Below, piece after piece: positions 38,034 to 49,512 of a stretch of DNA of 64,000 nt (its first letter is position 1; every line of letters begins with the position of its first letter). Under the pieces are notes generated by a model. The model was not told the origin of the DNA, ran no database searches, and saw only the letters and a program-made list of their open reading frames with translations. The stretch is taken from assembly GCF_002810445.1 (NCBI RefSeq), contig NZ_NEXS01000003.1, forward strand, positions 1,488,001 to 1,552,000, read 5' to 3'. The position numbers and the translations under genes were made by a program. The DNA is from Advenella sp. S44. GTDB lineage: Bacteria; Pseudomonadota; Gammaproteobacteria; Burkholderiales; Burkholderiaceae_B.

Positions 38034-40664
38034 CTATTTCTGGGCAGTCAGGTTGTTGATCGCGGTCAGCAAATCGCGTTTGAATTGCATCTGGATGCGG
38101 GGATTATCCAGCGCGCTGCCGCCCAGAATGAAAATATCTTCGACGCGATCGCCGAGCGTCATGACCTTGGCCATTTGCAGGTTAATCTGATGTCGCTTGA
38201 ATGTGTTGGCAAGGGCATAAAGAATACCAGGGCTGTCCATCGCTGCAATTGACAATCGCCAATATTGACTGTTTTCGTCGGGCAAAAGTTCAATCAGGGG
38301 CACCAGCGGGAACGTGCGCGAGCGGCGAACATTGGCCCCCACGACATAGCGGTTGCTCTTGAGGGCTAATGGTTCGTTCTGCGCAGGCAGCGGCTCGTTC
38401 AACCGGTTGCGCAAGCCGTGTTCAATCAGCGGCACATTCGAGCGGATGTCTGCGTCGATGGCTGCGCTGTCCACCACGAAACTGTCCAGTGCATAGCCCT
38501 GGCGCGTTGTGTGGATGCGCGCATCCAGAATATCAATGCGCTGTTCATAGAAATAGGAACAGATTTGTTCGAACAGGTCAGGGCGATCAGAGGTGTACAC
38601 CATGACCTGAATGCCTTCGTTATTTTCGGTGGGCCGGGCCCGCACTTGCGCACCCACTTGCGGCAGCATGCGATACAGCAGACGCGTATGCCAGGCAATA
38701 TCTCTGGCTTCGTGCCGCAAAAAATAGGCCACATCAAGCGTACTCCAGAACCGGTCTCGGTCCTGGTCACTAATGCCGGAAAAGCGCACCAGCGCGATGG
38801 CGTCGTTCTTGCGCTGCGTCAGTACCGACTGTCGGTCAAACACGTTGCTTCCCAGCGCGGTCAAGGTGTAATGGTACAGGTCTTCAAGCAGTTTGCCTTT
38901 CCACGCGTTCCAGACCTTGGGGCTGGTGCCGCGAATATCGGCAACTGTTAATAGATAAAGGGCGGTCAGGCGGCGTTCCGTGCGTACGATATCGGCAAAC
39001 TCCTGGATGACCGACGGTTCTGACAGGTCCCGTTTCTGTGCAAAAGAAGACATAGTCAGGTGGTGCTCGACCAGAAACTCAACCAGCTCGCGGTCTGCCG
39101 GATCCAGATTATGGTCGCGGGCAAATTTACGTACGTCGGCCGCACCCAGTTTGGAGTGGTTGCCGCCACGTCCCTTGGCGATATCGTGAAACAGCGCGGC
39201 CACATAGAGAAGCCAGTGCTGGTCCATGTCGGCAATCAGCCGGCTGGCCAGCGGATACTCCTGGGCATGTTCCGGCATGGCAAAGCGGCGAATATTGCGA
39301 ATGACCATCAGGGTATGCTGATCGACCGTATAAACATGAAACAGGTCGTGCTGCATTTGCCCCACAATTTTCCGGAATACCGGAATATATTGGGGGAGAA
39401 TGCTGAGCATGGTCATTCGCCTGAAACTGTGCACAATGCCGGTCGGTTGCTGCAGAATCTGCAGAAACAGCCATTTATTGACCGGGTTGCGGCGAAACTG
39501 GGCATCAATCCGGTGACGCGAGCTCCAGATCTGGCGCTGCAGTTTGGCCGACATATCATTGACTTCCGGATGCTGTTGTAAAACCAGAAACGCTTTGAGG
39601 AGCAATTGTGGTTTACGTTCGAATGCGTCGTCGGCAACCAGGTCAAGCTGCTGACCAACGCGGCAAAAGTCTTCGTCGATCGCAACGCTGCAATCGCTGA
39701 CCGGGAAAAAATACTCCCGGAAACTTTGCATCATGATATGGTTCATCAGATACACGATTCTGGCTGCCCAGTAATAGCGCTGCATCAGAATTTCACCCGG
39801 CCGGCGCGTATCGGTCGCCTTGATGCGATAGACCTCGGCCAGTAGCGGCTGGTTATGGAACATGAGGCGATCGTCGCGTTTACCGGCAAGAAGATGCAGA
39901 TCAATACGCAGACGCTTGAATGCCTGTTCAGCCTTGGCGCATTTGGCCGCTTCATCACGGGTCATCATGTCGTGACTGACCAGATCGCGCCATTTGCCCG
40001 ACAAGCCGGCGGCACGGCTGATCCATTGAATGGTCTGCAGATCGCGCAAGCCCCCCGGAGACTCCTTGCAGTTCGGTTCGAGTGAATAGGGCGTTTCGTT
40101 GTATCGAGCATAGCGCTGCTGCAATTCAAGTTGCTTGGCCAGAAAAAAATCCTGCGGATTCAGTTGTTCGCGAAACTTTTTGTCCAGCGTCGAAACCAGC
40201 TTGCGGTTGCCAAGAATATAGCGCAACTCCAACAATCCCGTTTCAATGGTAATGTCGGCGGCGCTCTCGACCAGGCATTCATCGATAGTGCGAACACTGT
40301 GACCAATGTCCAGGCCCAGGTCCCAGAGTGCGGAGACGAACCGCTCCAGCAAGGCTTTTTCATCATTGGTGGGCGGCTGCTGCAAAAGGATCAGCAGGTC
40401 AATGTCCGAGTAGGGAAATAATTCGCCGCGCCCATATCCGCCGACGGCGCACAGGGTGGCTGCGGCAGGCAGCGGGAAACTGGCAGCCAGCTCTTTCATT
40501 GCCTGATCAGTATGCTTTCTGAGCGCGGTCAGCAGGGAGTCGGGACGGGATCTGTGCTGTCTGTAATTTTCCAGCGCCAGCGTTTTCTGCTCTTGAAGGC
40601 GATTGCGGATCGCGATGGCAGGGCTGGCGGTATTCATGGAATTACTTTGGGCCGCAGGGGTCAC
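38034..40664 (-). CDS. glnD: [Protein-PII] uridylyltransferase/uridylyl-removing enzyme
   Basis: An 876-residue nitrogen sensor that uridylylates PII proteins when glutamine is low and removes UMP when it is high. The nucleotidyltransferase motif is GGYGRGELFPYSDIDLL at 75-91 (Asp87, Asp89); the HD hydrolase motif ALFHDIAKGRGGNHS is near 490-503; two ACT domains occupy about 690-765 and 805-870. The start may be Met1 or Met10 (MNTASPAIAIRNRL). It is 10 bases downstream of map, a pairing (map-glnD) also seen in E. coli. Confidence 0.95.
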   Translation of the reverse strand: MTPAAQSNSMNTASPAIAIRNRLQEQKTLALENYRQHRSRPDSLLTALRKHTDQAMKELAASFPLPAAATLCAVGGYGRGELFPYSDIDLLILLQQPPTNDEKALLERFVSALWDLGLDIGHSVRTIDECLVESAADITIETGLLELRYILGNRKLVSTLDKKFREQLNPQDFFLAKQLELQQRYARYNETPYSLEPNCKESPGGLRDLQTIQWISRAAGLSGKWRDLVSHDMMTRDEAAKCAKAEQAFKRLRIDLHLLAGKRDDRLMFHNQPLLAEVYRIKATDTRRPGEILMQRYYWAARIVYLMNHIMMQSFREYFFPVSDCSVAIDEDFCRVGQQLDLVADDAFERKPQLLLKAFLVLQQHPEVNDMSAKLQRQIWSSRHRIDAQFRRNPVNKWLFLQILQQPTGIVHSFRRMTMLSILPQYIPVFRKIVGQMQHDLFHVYTVDQHTLMVIRNIRRFAMPEHAQEYPLASRLIADMDQHWLLYVAALFHDIAKGRGGNHSKLGAADVRKFARDHNLDPADRELVEFLVEHHLTMSSFAQKRDLSEPSVIQEFADIVRTERRLTALYLLTVADIRGTSPKVWNAWKGKLLEDLYHYTLTALGSNVFDRQSVLTQRKNDAIALVRFSGISDQDRDRFWSTLDVAYFLRHEARDIAWHTRLLYRMLPQVGAQVRARPTENNEGIQVMVYTSDRPDLFEQICSYFYEQRIDILDARIHTTRQGYALDSFVVDSAAIDADIRSNVPLIEHGLRNRLNEPLPAQNEPLALKSNRYVVGANVRRSRTFPLVPLIELLPDENSQYWRLSIAAMDSPGILYALANTFKRHQINLQMAKVMTLGDRVEDIFILGGSALDNPRIQMQFKRDLLTAINNLTAQK

Positions 40665-40674
40665 GAACGGGTCT

Positions 40675-41478
40675 TCAGGACAGGTTCTTGACGAAAGCGG
40701 GCGCCGGAGGCATGCCCGGCGAGCGCGTCAGTACATCGTACCCGGTTTCGGTCACGATCAGCGTATGTTCCCACTGCGCCGAAAGACTATGATCGCGGGT
40801 CACAACCGTCCATTGATCGGCCAGGACGCGCGTTTCACGGCGACCGGCATTGATCATGGGCTCGATGGTAAATACCATGCCCTGTTCCAGGGTTAGGCCT
40901 TCTCCGGGCTTGCCGTAATGCAGAACCTGGGGATCTTCATGGAACCGCTGGCCAATGCCATGTCCGCAATATTCCCGTACGACGGAAAATCCGTTAGCTT
41001 CCGCATGTTTCTGAATGGCATGGCCGATGTCGCCTAGGGTGGCACCGGGCCGTACCTGCTCGATGCCCAGCCACATGCATTCGTAAGTGATGTCGGTCAG
41101 CCGGCGGGCAAGTATGGATGGCGCCCCGACACAGAACATGCGGCTGGTATCGCCGAACCAGCCATTCTTGATGACGGTGACATCAATATTGAGCACATCG
41201 CCCGATTTGAGTTTCTTGTCGCCCGGAACTCCGTGGCAGATAACGTGGTTTACCGAGGTACAGACGGCGCCGGTAAATGGCGGGTAGCCGGGAGGCTGAT
41301 AGCCGATGGTGGCCGACTCGACACCCAGCTCGGTCATGAAATCGTGGCAAATTTTGTTGATTTCGCCGGTAGTGATGCCAGGTTTGATAAAGGGAGCGAC
41401 GTGATCCAGGACCCGGGCTGCATCTGCGCAAGCCGCCCGCATGGCGTCGATATCCTGTTGATTTGTGAGTGTGGCCAT
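40675..41478 (-). CDS. map: Methionine aminopeptidase, type I
   Basis: A 267-residue metalloenzyme that removes the initiator Met from nascent proteins. Metal and substrate residues are visible: His82 (CHGVPG), Asp99 (VLNIDVTVIKNGWFGD), Asp110, and the EYCGHGIGQRFHEDP and MVFTIEPMI motifs. It is divergent from rpsB, as in many Proteobacteria, across a 313-bp spacer, and is followed by glnD. Confidence 0.95.
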   Translation of the reverse strand: MATLTNQQDIDAMRAACADAARVLDHVAPFIKPGITTGEINKICHDFMTELGVESATIGYQPPGYPPFTGAVCTSVNHVICHGVPGDKKLKSGDVLNIDVTVIKNGWFGDTSRMFCVGAPSILARRLTDITYECMWLGIEQVRPGATLGDIGHAIQKHAEANGFSVVREYCGHGIGQRFHEDPQVLHYGKPGEGLTLEQGMVFTIEPMINAGRRETRVLADQWTVVTRDHSLSAQWEHTLIVTETGYDVLTRSPGMPPAPAFVKNLS

Positions 41479-41791
41479 AACTGCTTGAGTAAATGAATGA
41501 AATAATAGTAGAATTATAGGCTTTCCCGGATTTGTTTGGTGAATCTTTGGTAAAAGCGCATGGTTACTGAGTGGTTACATGGTGGTTACCGGGTGCTTTT
41601 GACAGTGTACAAGGCGATGGCAGCTTACTGCAAAAGTCTGTGTCTGACCTCAGGTCGTCTGGCGGGAAGAAATCATAAAAAGTTAGTGCAATTTATTTTA
41701 ATAGCGCGCCGTTTTTCCTAGGGTGTTGATTATATACAACAAAATCAATATCAAAACGGTGCTGGAACTTAACCCTTTGGAGTGATAAATC
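41479..41791. promoter_or_regulatory. Divergent map/rpsB spacer, 313 bp
   Basis: It must hold promoters for both map and rpsB. A TTGACA at 41599-41604 has a poor -10 partner 17 bases on, and an AT-rich block (41680-41755) is a second candidate for rpsB. Three TGGTTAC heptamers with 11-bp spacing lie at 41561-41589. The rpsB ribosome site is TTTGGAG. No coding sequence is apparent. Confidence 0.5.
41561..41589. repeat. Three TGGTTAC heptamers spaced 11 bp apart
   Basis: Perfect copies begin at 41561, 41572 and 41583, with unrelated 4-base spacers. Heptamer plus four is the spacing used by OmpR/PhoB-type winged-helix regulators binding one face of DNA. The regulator is unknown. Confidence 0.65.
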
Positions 41792-42541
41792 ATGTCATTA
41801 ATGCGTGAAATGCTAGAAGCTGGTGTGCACTTTGGTCACCAAACCCGTTACTGGAACCCCAAAATGTCTCAGTACATTTTTGGTCATCGTAACAAAATCC
41901 ATATTATCAATCTGGAAAAAACCGTAGCCAGTTTCCTGGAAGCCCAGAAATTTGCACGTCAAATTGCATCGCGCGGCGGCAATATCCTGTTTGTTGGCAC
42001 AAAGCGCGCCGCCCGTGAAATCGTTGCCGAAGAAGCGGCACGTTGCGGTATGCCTTTTGTAGACAGCCGCTGGCTGGGTGGCATGATGACCAACTTCAAG
42101 ACGGTCAAAACATCCATCAAGCGCCTGAAAGACATGGAAGCGGCCATTGCCGACGGCAGTAAAGAGCGCATGAGCAAGAAAGAAGGCCTCATGTTTGATC
42201 GTGAGATGGACAAGCTGAACAAATCCATCGGCGGCATCAAGGACATGAACACACTGCCCGACGCGCTGTTTGTGATCGACGTCGGATACCACAAGATCGC
42301 CATTCAGGAAGCCCGTACACTGGGTATTCCGGTCATTGCCGTGGTCGATACCAACCACTCGCCGGATGGTGTTGAATATGTTGTTCCAGGTAACGATGAC
42401 TCTGCCAAGGCGATTGCGCTGTACGCAAAAGGCATGGCCGATGCTGTGCTCGAAGGTCGTGAGCAAAACCTGAACGGCGTGATTGAAACCATTGTCGAAG
42501 GTGAAGAAGAGTTCGTCGAAGAAGTGCCAGAAAGCAACTAA
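41792..42541 (+). CDS. rpsB: 30S ribosomal protein S2
   Basis: A 249-residue ribosomal protein beginning [20 protein letters not shown], with the S2 signature [19 protein letters not shown] and [16 protein letters not shown] intact. It binds the 30S body near S1. First gene of the rpsB-tsf-pyrH-frr series. In enterobacteria S2 represses its own mRNA; whether the leader here does the same cannot be judged. A stem-loop separates it from tsf. Confidence 0.97.
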   Translation: MSLMREMLEAGVHFGHQTRYWNPKMSQYIFGHRNKIHIINLEKTVASFLEAQKFARQIASRGGNILFVGTKRAAREIVAEEAARCGMPFVDSRWLGGMMTNFKTVKTSIKRLKDMEAAIADGSKERMSKKEGLMFDREMDKLNKSIGGIKDMNTLPDALFVIDVGYHKIAIQEARTLGIPVIAVVDTNHSPDGVEYVVPGNDDSAKAIALYAKGMADAVLEGREQNLNGVIETIVEGEEEFVEEVPESN

Positions 42542-42556
42542 GCATGACTGCTGCAC

Positions 42557-42583
42557 AGCACGCCCGTCTGTCATGGGCGTGCT
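42557..42583 (+). promoter_or_regulatory. Stem-loop between rpsB and tsf
   Basis: AGCACGCCC pairs perfectly with GGGCGTGCT around a nine-base loop, 16 bases after the rpsB stop. No T-run follows, so it is more likely an attenuation or mRNA-stability element than a full terminator. Confidence 0.6.
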
Positions 42584-42733
42584 AGTCAAATCCGTCAATA
42601 CAAGCAGCGCGGCTTGCCGTCATCGTGTCATCCGCGCCTGCTGTTGTCACTATTTCAAGTGGCACGGGCCTGTTCCGGGTCACTTCTCTTTCCTGCACAG
42701 CAGGATCGTTTACTAAATTTAACTGGAGTTATC

Positions 42734-44523
<1,790 letters not shown>

Positions 44524-44533
44524 AAGGAAAGAA

Positions 44534-45094
44534 ATGAGTATATCTGAATTGCAGAAGTCGGCCGAGAGCCGCATGAATAAATCTCTGGATTCCCTGAAAA
44601 CGAATCTGTCCAAAATCCGTACAGGCCGGGCACACTCCGGTATTCTTGACCACGTTTCGGTCGATTATTACGGTTCAGCCGTTCCGGTCAGCCAGGTCGC
44701 GGCCGTCAATGTTGTCGACGCACGTACCCTGAGTGTTCAGCCTTGGGAAAAACAGATGGCAGGGCCTATCGAAAAGGCGATCCGCGAATCTGACCTGGGT
44801 CTCAATCCGGTTTCCATGGGCGAGACTATTCGCGTTCCCATGCCGGCCCTGACCGAGGAACGTCGTCGTGATCTGGTCAAAGTCGTAAAAAACGAAGGCG
44901 AGGACGCCAAGGTTGCCGTGCGAAATTTGCGTCGCGACGCCAATGACGGCTTCAAAAAACTGCTCAAGGACAAGGAAATTTCTGAAGACGATGACCGGCG
45001 CGCGCAGGATGTCATCCAGAAAATGACGGATCGTTTTGTTGCTGAAATCGACAAAGTGGTTACGCAGAAAGAAGCCGAAATCATGACGGTTTGA
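44534..45094 (+). CDS. frr: Ribosome recycling factor
   Basis: A 186-residue factor that splits post-termination ribosomes with EF-G. The family motifs [40 protein letters not shown] and [20 protein letters not shown] are present. AAGGAAAG precedes its ATG. It is followed by a terminator-like hairpin before uppS. Confidence 0.97.
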   Translation: MSISELQKSAESRMNKSLDSLKTNLSKIRTGRAHSGILDHVSVDYYGSAVPVSQVAAVNVVDARTLSVQPWEKQMAGPIEKAIRESDLGLNPVSMGETIRVPMPALTEERRRDLVKVVKNEGEDAKVAVRNLRRDANDGFKKLLKDKEISEDDDRRAQDVIQKMTDRFVAEIDKVVTQKEAEIMTV

Positions 45095-45096
45095 TC

Positions 45097-45127
45097 GTGC
45101 CGGCAATAAGACCGCGGCACTGTTTTT
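45097..45127 (+). terminator. Probable terminator after frr
   Basis: GTGCCG and CGGCAC pair across a 12-base loop and are followed by TGTTTTT. The stem is short, so read-through into uppS is likely. Confidence 0.5.
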
Positions 45128-45145
45128 AACTGAATAGATCAACTC

Positions 45146-45913
45146 ATGAATCATAGTTCCACAATTTCCGTCCCTGAGACTGGCAGCATACCCAGACATA
45201 TTGCGATCATCATGGATGGAAACGGACGCTGGGCGACACGGCGGTTCATGCCGCGCACGGCCGGTCATGCCAAGGGCGTGCAGGCAGTGCGGCGGGTTGT
45301 GGAGTATTGCGGCGCAAATGGCATTGATTACCTGACTCTGTTTGCGTTCAGTTCCGAGAACTGGCGCAGGCCTCAGGAAGAAGTGTCACTATTGATGAAG
45401 CTTTTTGTTCAGGCCCTGGAAAAAGAAGTGTCGCGCTTAAACAGCAATAATGTTCGGCTGCGCGTGGTCGGAGATCTCTCGCCGTTCGAGCCTTATTTGC
45501 AGAAGCTGATTGGTCAGGCCGAGGTCACTACGCAAGACAACACAGGGCTGTCGTTAACCATTGCGGCCAACTACGGTGGTCGTTGGGACATCCTGCAAGC
45601 ATTTCGCAAACTCCTGAGCGCACATCCGGAGCTGGCGCAGGATACCGAGCAGGTGTCCGAACAGATGATCCACCAGTATCTGTGCATGAATTGGGCCCCC
45701 GAGCCGGATCTTTTTATTCGCACCGGCGGTGAAAGCCGCATATCCAATTTTCTTATCTGGCAGCTGGCTTACACCGAATTATATTTTACCGATTGTTACT
45801 GGCCCGATTTCGGCGCCAGGGATATGGATCGGGCCATTGAGTGGTATCGTGGGCGTGAACGCCGATTCGGCCGAACCAGCGCGCAAATTTCGGATGCCAC
45901 CCCGTCCGCCTGA
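45146..45913 (+). CDS. uppS: Isoprenyl transferase (undecaprenyl diphosphate synthase)
   Basis: A 255-residue cis-prenyltransferase that makes the C55 lipid carrier for peptidoglycan and O-antigen. The catalytic Asp24 begins [19 protein letters not shown] and the C-terminal [19 protein letters not shown] are the family motifs. Product length is inferred from family membership. It is followed 10 bases later by cdsA. Confidence 0.95.
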   Translation: MNHSSTISVPETGSIPRHIAIIMDGNGRWATRRFMPRTAGHAKGVQAVRRVVEYCGANGIDYLTLFAFSSENWRRPQEEVSLLMKLFVQALEKEVSRLNSNNVRLRVVGDLSPFEPYLQKLIGQAEVTTQDNTGLSLTIAANYGGRWDILQAFRKLLSAHPELAQDTEQVSEQMIHQYLCMNWAPEPDLFIRTGGESRISNFLIWQLAYTELYFTDCYWPDFGARDMDRAIEWYRGRERRFGRTSAQISDATPSA

Positions 45914-45923
45914 AGGAGAGCGC

Positions 45924-46847
45924 ATGTTAGTGCAGCGCATCATTACTGCGGTCGTGTTGTTGATCGTCCTGCTGCTGGTCAGTGTTTTTTCTGCCCCTGT
46001 CTACTTTCGCGTTTTTATGGCTGTTGCCAGCGCGGTTGCGCTATGGGAATGGCTGCGCCTGACGGCTTGTCCGGCTCAATCCCGTGTTATTGCCGCTATC
46101 TATTTCATTATCGCGGCCTGGGCGGCGGTGGCCGGCTTTGATGATTCCATCGCCTCCACCGATTCTATCGTTTCCGCCGCCAGCGGCGGGGCGCTGGACG
46201 GGACAGGGGTTGAGTTGGCGGGGTGGGCCGGATGGCTTACCGCGGTAGCTGCAGTCCTGGCCGGCCTTGGGGTGTTGTTCTGGACGGTCATCGTCCCACT
46301 GATTCTTCACCGCGCCAATACTCAGACATCCCCCGTCAGCATCGGTGGGAGTATGGCGGGAATCGTCGTGGTCGCCGCCAGCGCGCTTGGCCTGTCCATG
46401 ATGCATCAGACATATGGCGTCTGGTTTATATTTTCTTTTCTCGGTGTCATCTGGTGCGCCGACACGTTCGCTTACTTCGGCGGAAGGCATTTCGGCGGCG
46501 CCAAGCTGGCTGCGGCTATCAGTCCGGGGAAAACCCGTTCGGGTGCGCTTTGCGGTTTGGCTGCCGCGGTCATCTGGATGGGGGTGACCATGTATATTGA
46601 TGGCAGTTTCGCCGGGTTTATCCGCCAGTATTTTCCTGATGTTCTTGTACTCCTGGTCGGGGCTCTGCTGGGGACATATTCAGTGGTCGGCGATTTGTAT
46701 GAGTCTCTTATCAAGCGTCGTGCCGGTGTCAAGGACTCAAGCCATCTGCTGCCGGGGCACGGCGGCGTCTGGGACAGGTTCGACTCGATTCTCTCGGTAA
46801 CACCTTTGGTTCTGGCCTTGTGGATGTTGATCCGGCATTTTCATTAA
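45924..46847 (+). CDS. cdsA: Phosphatidate cytidylyltransferase
   Basis: A 307-residue inner-membrane enzyme that makes CDP-diacylglycerol from phosphatidate and CTP. It has several hydrophobic helices and the C-terminal family signature [20 protein letters not shown], followed by [15 protein letters not shown]. The ATG at 45924 has an AAGGAGAG site; in-frame upstream starts lie inside uppS. The loop around residues 75-95 is Gly/Ala/Ser-rich and may be a lineage-specific insertion. Confidence 0.93.
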   Translation: MLVQRIITAVVLLIVLLLVSVFSAPVYFRVFMAVASAVALWEWLRLTACPAQSRVIAAIYFIIAAWAAVAGFDDSIASTDSIVSAASGGALDGTGVELAGWAGWLTAVAAVLAGLGVLFWTVIVPLILHRANTQTSPVSIGGSMAGIVVVAASALGLSMMHQTYGVWFIFSFLGVIWCADTFAYFGGRHFGGAKLAAAISPGKTRSGALCGLAAAVIWMGVTMYIDGSFAGFIRQYFPDVLVLLVGALLGTYSVVGDLYESLIKRRAGVKDSSHLLPGHGGVWDRFDSILSVTPLVLALWMLIRHFH

Positions 46848-46887
46848 CGGCGCTTGCGCCTCACACTCCTTCCGGAAAAGAAAGTCC

Positions 46888-48060
46888 ATGCAGAGTATTA
46901 CGATTTTCGGAGCAACCGGCTCGATAGGTAACAGTACCCTGGATATTGTGCGCCGGCATCCAGACCGATTCCGCGTGTATGCGCTCAGTGCACAGCGACG
47001 CATGCAGAAATTGGCGCAACTTGCGCTGGCGTTTGCGGCCGAAGTGGTTATTGTTCCTGATGTGCAGGCGGTCGATTCGTTTCGCCAGCATTGGCCCGCG
47101 CACCAGCCGCTGCCCGAGATCAGAATGGGTCAGCGTGGCTTGTGTGAAACGGCCAGGGACCCGCAGACCGATTGTGTGGTGGCGGCAATTGTCGGCATTG
47201 CCGGTCTAGCCTCGGCCTTTGAAGCCGCGCAGGCCGGCAAACGCATCCTGCTGGCCAACAAGGAGGCGCTGGTTGCCGCTGGCTCGCTTTTTATGCACAC
47301 TGTGCAGACCCATGATGCGCAATTGCTGCCCGTTGACAGCGAACATAACGCTATTTTCCAGTGCCTGCAGAATGGGCGGGAAAAGCAGCAAATCCAGCGT
47401 CTCATTCTGACGGCATCTGGCGGTCCATTCCGCGATACAGCTATCGGAGAGCTCGATCAAGTGACGCCCGAGCAGGCTTGCCGACATCCTAACTGGAGTA
47501 TGGGTCAGAAAATTTCGGTTGATTCGGCAACGATGCTCAACAAGGGCCTGGAGGTCATTGAAGCGCATTTCCTATTTGGCCTGGCGCCCGATAAAATCGA
47601 CGTGATCATTCACCCTGAAAGCACGGTCCATTCCATGGTTGAGTTTATCGATGGGTCGCTCCTGGCCCAGTTGGGCAATACCGATATGCGCATTCCCATC
47701 TCTTACGCGATGGGGTATCCTGAGCGCATAGAAAGCAATACGCCCGCTTTTGACCTGTGCAAGCTGCAGCAACTGAATTTCTCGCTTCCCGATGTCGGGC
47801 GATTCCCCTGTTTGAAGCTCGCGTTTGACGCCTTGAAGGCAGGCCAGCCCGAGTGCATCGCTCTGAACGCTGCCAATGAGGTTGCCGTGGCGCAATTTTT
47901 GCAGGGTCGCTTGCGTTTTACCCAAATTTCACATGTGATCAATCGCGCCCTGGACTGGCAAAGCGGGCAGTCCACTCCAATCAGTCATATTGATGATGTA
48001 TTCCAGCTCGACGCGCTGATACGCGAACGTGCCGGAGCCTTTTTACCGGCGGCGGTCTGA
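46888..48060 (+). CDS. dxr: 1-deoxy-D-xylulose 5-phosphate reductoisomerase
   Basis: A 390-residue enzyme of the non-mevalonate isoprenoid pathway that converts DXP to MEP with NADPH. NADPH site [10 protein letters not shown] is at 8-17, the active-site stretch [15 protein letters not shown] and the TASGGPFRD loop follow. Located between cdsA and rseP, as in E. coli; supplies isoprenoids used by UppS upstream. Confidence 0.96.
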   Translation: MQSITIFGATGSIGNSTLDIVRRHPDRFRVYALSAQRRMQKLAQLALAFAAEVVIVPDVQAVDSFRQHWPAHQPLPEIRMGQRGLCETARDPQTDCVVAAIVGIAGLASAFEAAQAGKRILLANKEALVAAGSLFMHTVQTHDAQLLPVDSEHNAIFQCLQNGREKQQIQRLILTASGGPFRDTAIGELDQVTPEQACRHPNWSMGQKISVDSATMLNKGLEVIEAHFLFGLAPDKIDVIIHPESTVHSMVEFIDGSLLAQLGNTDMRIPISYAMGYPERIESNTPAFDLCKLQQLNFSLPDVGRFPCLKLAFDALKAGQPECIALNAANEVAVAQFLQGRLRFTQISHVINRALDWQSGQSTPISHIDDVFQLDALIRERAGAFLPAAV

Positions 48061-48065
48061 ATATT

Positions 48066-49400
48066 ATGCTCTCCAGTATTGTTTTTTTCATTGTCACGAT
48101 CAGTATCGTCGTCGTTTTCCACGAGCTGGGACACTATCTCGCTGCGCGGCTCTGCGGGGTCCATGTCGAGCGTTTTTCACTGGGCTTTGGCAAAGTGCTA
48201 TTGCGCCGGCGCGATCGTCGTGGGACAGAGTGGGTCGTGTCCGCATTGCCGCTTGGCGGTTACGTCAAACCTCTGGCCGAGCCTGAGGCCGGCGTGATGG
48301 CATCGCGGGGCAGGGGAGCCATGAGCGAAAAATCGCCGTGGCAGCGCATGTTGATATTTGCCGCGGGCCCGGCCTTCAGTCTGTTATTGGGAATTCTGAT
48401 TTATTCCGCAATCTATATGGCCGGCAACAATGTGCCGCAGGCAATTCTGGCTGCGCCGGACAAGGGCACGCCTGCTCAGATCGCAGGCATCAAAAAGGGC
48501 GACCGGGTGATCGGGCTTGATGGCAGGCAGGTACACTCGTGGACGCAGTTCCAGCAGCAGTTGCTCGAACCCATGGTGCTGGGGCAAACCGTCAGATTGC
48601 AATTGCGTGACCCGAATGATCGTGATCGCGAGGTGACAATTGCGTTGCAGTCAGCCCCTCGGGATCTGGAAGGCGTAAATCTGGCGCGGCTGAACGGACT
48701 GGATATTGATGCGCCACCGCCAACGGCGGCGCAGATCATTGCCGGTGGCGCCGGCGAAGCGGCAGGCATCCGGCAGGGCGATGTCATCGTGCAGGCCGGC
48801 GCACGCACAGACCTGGATGCGCGCGCGTTTATCGAACAAATCCAGAATAATGCAGGCCAGGCCGTGCCGTTGGTTGTGCTGCGCGATGGCCAGCGGGTCA
48901 CGCTCAATGTGACTCCTCGTCCGATCGAAGGCCCCGACGGCGCCCCACAAGGTAAAATCGGCGTTGCGCTACATTCAGACTATCCGATGATATTTGTGCG
49001 GCATGGCCTGGTGGATAGCGTCGGACTGGCCACCACGAGAACCTTCGATACTGCCTGGTTCTCGGTGAAAATGCTGAGCAAAATGGTGATGGGCCAGGTG
49101 TCCTGGAAAAATATCAGCGGACCGGTCACGATCGCCGACTACGCCGGCAAATCGGCCAGCCTGGGGCTGGAGCGCTTTATCGAATTCATCGCGCTGATCA
49201 CCATCAGCATCGGGGTTCTTAACCTGATTCCCATACCGGGTCTGGATGGCGGCCAGATGCTGTTTGCGTTTTTTGAAATCGTGCGTGGCAGACCCTTGCC
49301 CGCATTTGTGCAGGAGAAAGGGCTGGCATTTGGTTATATGCTGCTGCTGGCGTTGATGGTGTTGGCCTTTCTCAATGATGTCATGAGAATTGCCGGATAA
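48066..49400 (+). CDS. rseP: Site-2 intramembrane zinc protease RseP
   Basis: A 444-residue inner-membrane protease. The zinc site HELGH is at 19-23 in the first helix; the third ligand is in NLIPIPGLDGGQM near the C-terminus. Two PDZ domains lie in the periplasmic part (about 115-190 and 215-285, KKGDRVIGLDG and RQGDVIVQAGA). In enterobacteria it cleaves RseA to release sigma-E and clears signal peptide remnants. It is five bases after dxr and upstream of bamA, linking it to envelope stress. Confidence 0.95.
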   Translation: MLSSIVFFIVTISIVVVFHELGHYLAARLCGVHVERFSLGFGKVLLRRRDRRGTEWVVSALPLGGYVKPLAEPEAGVMASRGRGAMSEKSPWQRMLIFAAGPAFSLLLGILIYSAIYMAGNNVPQAILAAPDKGTPAQIAGIKKGDRVIGLDGRQVHSWTQFQQQLLEPMVLGQTVRLQLRDPNDRDREVTIALQSAPRDLEGVNLARLNGLDIDAPPPTAAQIIAGGAGEAAGIRQGDVIVQAGARTDLDARAFIEQIQNNAGQAVPLVVLRDGQRVTLNVTPRPIEGPDGAPQGKIGVALHSDYPMIFVRHGLVDSVGLATTRTFDTAWFSVKMLSKMVMGQVSWKNISGPVTIADYAGKSASLGLERFIEFIALITISIGVLNLIPIPGLDGGQMLFAFFEIVRGRPLPAFVQEKGLAFGYMLLLALMVLAFLNDVMRIAG

Positions 49401-49512
49401 TGCCGGCAAGACTGCTAACGTATTAACATACAAGGAAAATTGCTGACAAGTCGCTGTGTTCTGGCATACAATTTAGCGCTTATGCATATCCGAATCCACA
49501 AGGAAAGTCCGA

